Shown here: one piece after another, positions 62,290 to 64,000 of the stretch
How the letters are laid out: every line of letters starts with the position of its first letter
Position numbering within the stretch: position 1 is the stretch's first letter
NCBI GenBank assembly: GCA_035609245.1
Contig: CP141202.1
Span: 1,302,001-1,366,000 of the forward strand
Direction of reading: 5' to 3'
Source: Bacteroidales bacterium MB20-C3-3
GTDB taxonomy: Bacteria; Bacteroidota; Bacteroidia; Bacteroidales; UBA932
DNA length: 64,000 bases
Made by a program: the position numbers and the translations under genes
The notes under the pieces: generated by a model
Told to the model about the DNA's origin: nothing
Database searches by the model: none
The model's input: only the letters and a program-made list of their open reading frames with translations

Positions 62290-63000
62290 TTATTGTGTGG
62301 AAATTATTGTTCCTATACTCTCCCCTTTAACAATTCGTAAAAGGTTACCTGCTGTATTCATGTTAAAAACACCTATTGGCATTTTATTCTCTTTACAAAG
62401 AGCAAAAGCTGTCATATCCATCACTTTAAGATTATCAGCCAAAGCTTTGTCATAAGTTAAACTATGGTATTTTACGGCATCCCTGTTTTTCTCCGGATCA
62501 CTGTCATAAACGCCATCCACCCTTGTACCTTTAAGAAGAATATCTGCACTTAACTCTACTGCCCTGAGAGCAGAAGCAGAGTCTGTTGTAAAGAAAGGGT
62601 TACCTGTTCCCCCGGCGATAATAGCCACACCCCCTCTCTCTAAAATAGACAGAGCACAGTCCCTTATATAATAGTTTGCAAAGGGTTCCATTGGTGTAGC
62701 ACTGTATACCACAGCTTCAACCCCCAGCCCCTTCAGAGATAGCGAGAGACCTATACTATTAATAACTGTTGCGAGCATCCCCATCTGGTCACCTCTCACT
62801 CTGTCAAAACCCATCTTTACACCGGAGAGACCTCTGAAGATATTACCCCCTCCAATAACTACAGCTACCTGAACACCCATAGAGGTGAGTTCTTTAATTT
62901 CTGAGGCATATTTTTCAAACATATCCTCATCTATACCTTGGCCATCCGGCCCTCCTAGACTTTCTCCGCTCAATTTGAGCAGAACTCTTTTGTATTTCAT
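62290..63000 (-). CDS. pyrH: UMP kinase
   Basis: This amino-acid-kinase-fold enzyme makes UDP from UMP. The 236-residue protein has RVLLKLSGESLGGPDGQGID, VVIGGGNIFRGLSG, DQMGMLATVINSIGLS, and GGTGNPFFTTDSASALRAVE. It is the promoter-proximal gene of pyrH-frr. Confidence 0.97.
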   Translation of the reverse strand: MKYKRVLLKLSGESLGGPDGQGIDEDMFEKYASEIKELTSMGVQVAVVIGGGNIFRGLSGVKMGFDRVRGDQMGMLATVINSIGLSLSLKGLGVEAVVYSATPMEPFANYYIRDCALSILERGGVAIIAGGTGNPFFTTDSASALRAVELSADILLKGTRVDGVYDSDPEKNRDAVKYHSLTYDKALADNLKVMDMTAFALCKENKMPIGVFNMNTAGNLLRIVKGESIGTIISTQ

Positions 63001-63017
63001 TAGTAGGATTTATCAAA

Positions 63018-63048
63018 CAAAAATAGCCAAATATTATGAAAATACCAA
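63018..63048 (-). promoter_or_regulatory. promoter of pyrH-frr
   Basis: On the minus strand a TTG (63048-63046), 20-base spacer and TATTTTTG (63025-63018) precede the pyrH ATG by 17 bases. Confidence 0.7.
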
Positions 63049-63057
63049 GTTAGGGGT

Positions 63058-63065
63058 TATCTTTG
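63058..63065 (+). promoter_or_regulatory. -7 promoter element of sdhC
   Basis: TATCTTTG followed by CGGCGG, 36 bases before the sdhC ATG at 63102; it sits next to the -33 element of the divergent pyrH promoter. Confidence 0.5.
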
Positions 63066-63101
63066 CGGCGGCTTGAAAAGAGTAATCAAAAGATAAAAAA
63101 T

Positions 63102-63767
63102 ATGGCAAACATTTTCACATCGTCTATCGGCAAAAAGCTTGTAATGAGCATATCCGGACTATTTTTGATTTTATTTCTACTGGTACACCTACTGGCAAAT
63201 TCCGCTTACCTTTTTGGGCCGGAGGCTTTTGATACAATTATTGTGATCATGAGTTCCCCAGTTGTTGTTGCTATGGTTCCGGTTCTGGCAGCAGGTTTTG
63301 CTGTTCACATTATCTATGCACTTATTCTTAACAGAATGAACTACAAAGCAAGAGGGAAAGAGAGATATGCTGTTACTCACAAGGGCGAAGCAGACTCATG
63401 GGCATCAAAAAACATGCTTGTACTGGGATTGATTGTTCTTGGTTTTCTGGTTTTCCACCTTTCACATTTCTGGGCTAAAATGCAGCTTCCGGAATTCACC
63501 GGTGGTCATGCAGAGAATGTTAATGATTTAATGCATATTACATTTGGCAACACTTTCATTTACATATCATATATTGTTTGGTTTGCAGCTCTGTGGTTCC
63601 ATCTTACCCACGGATTCTGGAGTGCTCTTCAGACTGTTGGGGCTAATAACCAGAAATGGATTCCCAGACTAAAAGCAGTATCATATATATATGCAACTGT
63701 AGTTTGCGGAGGATTCGTGATAATTGCAACTACTGCGTTCCTCAGAGCTAACGGCTACATAGGCTAG
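63102..63767 (+). CDS. sdhC: succinate dehydrogenase/fumarate reductase cytochrome b subunit
   Basis: The ~221-residue membrane anchor has five helices and the Bacteroidota/epsilonproteobacterial FrdC/SdhC type pattern: FTSSIGKKLVMSISGLFLIL, LLVHLLANSAYLFGPEAFD, HIIYALILNRMNY, VFHLSHFWAKMQL and WFHLTHGFWSALQTVGANNQ, with His residues suitable for two b hemes. It passes electrons between menaquinone and the catalytic subunits. SdhA and SdhB normally follow directly, but here a terminator and the convergent hemW end follow. The start MANIFTSS at 63102 fits the family. Confidence 0.92.
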   Translation: MANIFTSSIGKKLVMSISGLFLILFLLVHLLANSAYLFGPEAFDTIIVIMSSPVVVAMVPVLAAGFAVHIIYALILNRMNYKARGKERYAVTHKGEADSWASKNMLVLGLIVLGFLVFHLSHFWAKMQLPEFTGGHAENVNDLMHITFGNTFIYISYIVWFAALWFHLTHGFWSALQTVGANNQKWIPRLKAVSYIYATVVCGGFVIIATTAFLRANGYIG

Positions 63768-63772
63768 CTTAG

Positions 63773-64000
63773 TTATCTAAACAGTACCCTGATAATCCCG
63801 TCAGAGAGAAATAACTTTCCTGACGGGATTTTTATATTCCCGCCATCTCTTTGCAGTTCTCCTTTTTCAACCAGAAAGTTTATCTCATTTAAAAATGAGT
63901 CCCTGTCAACACTCTTAAACTTATCAAGCAGTACTGTTAAATTAAGTCCCTCTACTCTTCTTAAAGAGAGCATCAGACTCTCGTTGAAAAGGTCGTTTTC
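63773..64000 (-). CDS. hemW: C-terminus of oxygen-independent coproporphyrinogen III oxidase-like heme chaperone HemW (5' end cut by window)
   Basis: The frame is open from the right edge to a TAA at 63773 and encodes 75 residues ending LFLSDGIIRVLFR. The pattern LMLSLRRVEGLNLTVLLDKF and an F-N-E-I-N-F-L-V-E-K-G-E-L segment match the HemN_C winged domain of HemW/HemN proteins (E-x-L-M-L-x-L-R-x-x-x-G). The radical SAM part lies outside the window, so HemW versus another HemN-like member is not certain. Confidence 0.7.
   Translation of the reverse strand, partial: ENDLFNESLMLSLRRVEGLNLTVLLDKFKSVDRDSFLNEINFLVEKGELQRDGGNIKIPSGKLFLSDGIIRVLFR
63794..63834 (+). terminator. intrinsic terminator of sdhC, embedded in hemW
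   Basis: AATCCCGTCAG (63794-63804) pairs perfectly with CTGACGGGATT (63820-63830), then TTTATATT follows. It starts 26 bases after the sdhC stop and lies inside the last codons of the convergent hemW gene. Confidence 0.75.

Overview
The window reads as a chromosomal segment of a member of the Bacteroidota, most likely Bacteroidales. Evidence: moderate-to-low GC, few Shine-Dalgarno sequences, and many start regions preceded by the Bacteroidota -7 element TAnnTTTG, in several cases with a TTG/TTTG element about 19-21 bases upstream. Family content fits too: DUF4403 lipoprotein, uridine-kinase-like nucleoside kinase with a TGS-type N-terminus, carboxyltransferase plus separate biotinyl protein, and a mreBCD-mrdA-mrdB cell-shape operon next to purH. 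I cannot name a genus. Almost everything is chromosomal housekeeping; no rRNA, tRNA, CRISPR array, prophage or intact insertion sequence was seen.

Layout. 1-6645 (minus): repair and envelope operon pcm, metallo-hydrolase, lytic transglycosylase, uvrA, nucleoside kinase (cut by the left edge). 6720-8335: deoxynucleoside kinase and a convergent PfkB sugar kinase. 8384-15038 (plus): a tight run of poorly characterised envelope genes (flippase-like membrane protein, periplasmic-binding-protein sensor kinase, barrel protein, small protein, DUF1295 protein, two paralogous secreted proteins with a permuted NlpC/P60-like signature), then a DEAD-box helicase. 16281-20776: a small membrane protein, then a minus-strand trio of secreted serine hydrolase, AbgT transporter and gamma-glutamyl hydrolase-like protein. 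radA follows. 22207-31315 (minus): PBP1A, ddl, a phosphoesterase/beta-propeller fusion and prmC, followed by a separately promoted trpL-attenuator-trpB2-EamA unit. 31426-35958: topA, arginase-like protein, Lrp regulator, ispD. 36036-43193: purH and the rod-shape operon. 43162-45124 (minus): carboxyltransferase and biotinyl carrier. 45242-48097: glycine dehydrogenase.

48098-50024 is the one accessory-looking stretch. It has almost no coding capacity apart from one small membrane protein and is crowded with long inverted repeats: two 35-37 bp near-continuous palindromes, two ~200 bp elements with shared ends, a ~98 bp tandem repeat, and a perfect 25-bp inverted repeat with a 63-bp centre just upstream of a glycyl radical enzyme. 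That enzyme carries the residue pattern of trans-4-hydroxy-L-proline dehydratase (HypD) and overlaps its activase. 53391-64000 returns to core genes: MscS-type channel, SGNH hydrolase, miaA, smpB, lgt, rRNA-type methyltransferase, pgk, DUF4403 lipoprotein, frr, pyrH, an sdhC without sdhAB beside it, and the 3' end of hemW.

The strongest unannotated signal is a complete tryptophan attenuator upstream of trpB2: promoter, a 26-residue leader peptide with three consecutive Trp codons, a candidate antiterminator pairing, and a terminator with eight U residues. The second is the palindrome-rich region around hypD. The third is a set of promoters placed only 4-8 bases before the start codon (pcm, miaA, smpB, helicase, serine hydrolase), which implies nearly leaderless mRNAs.
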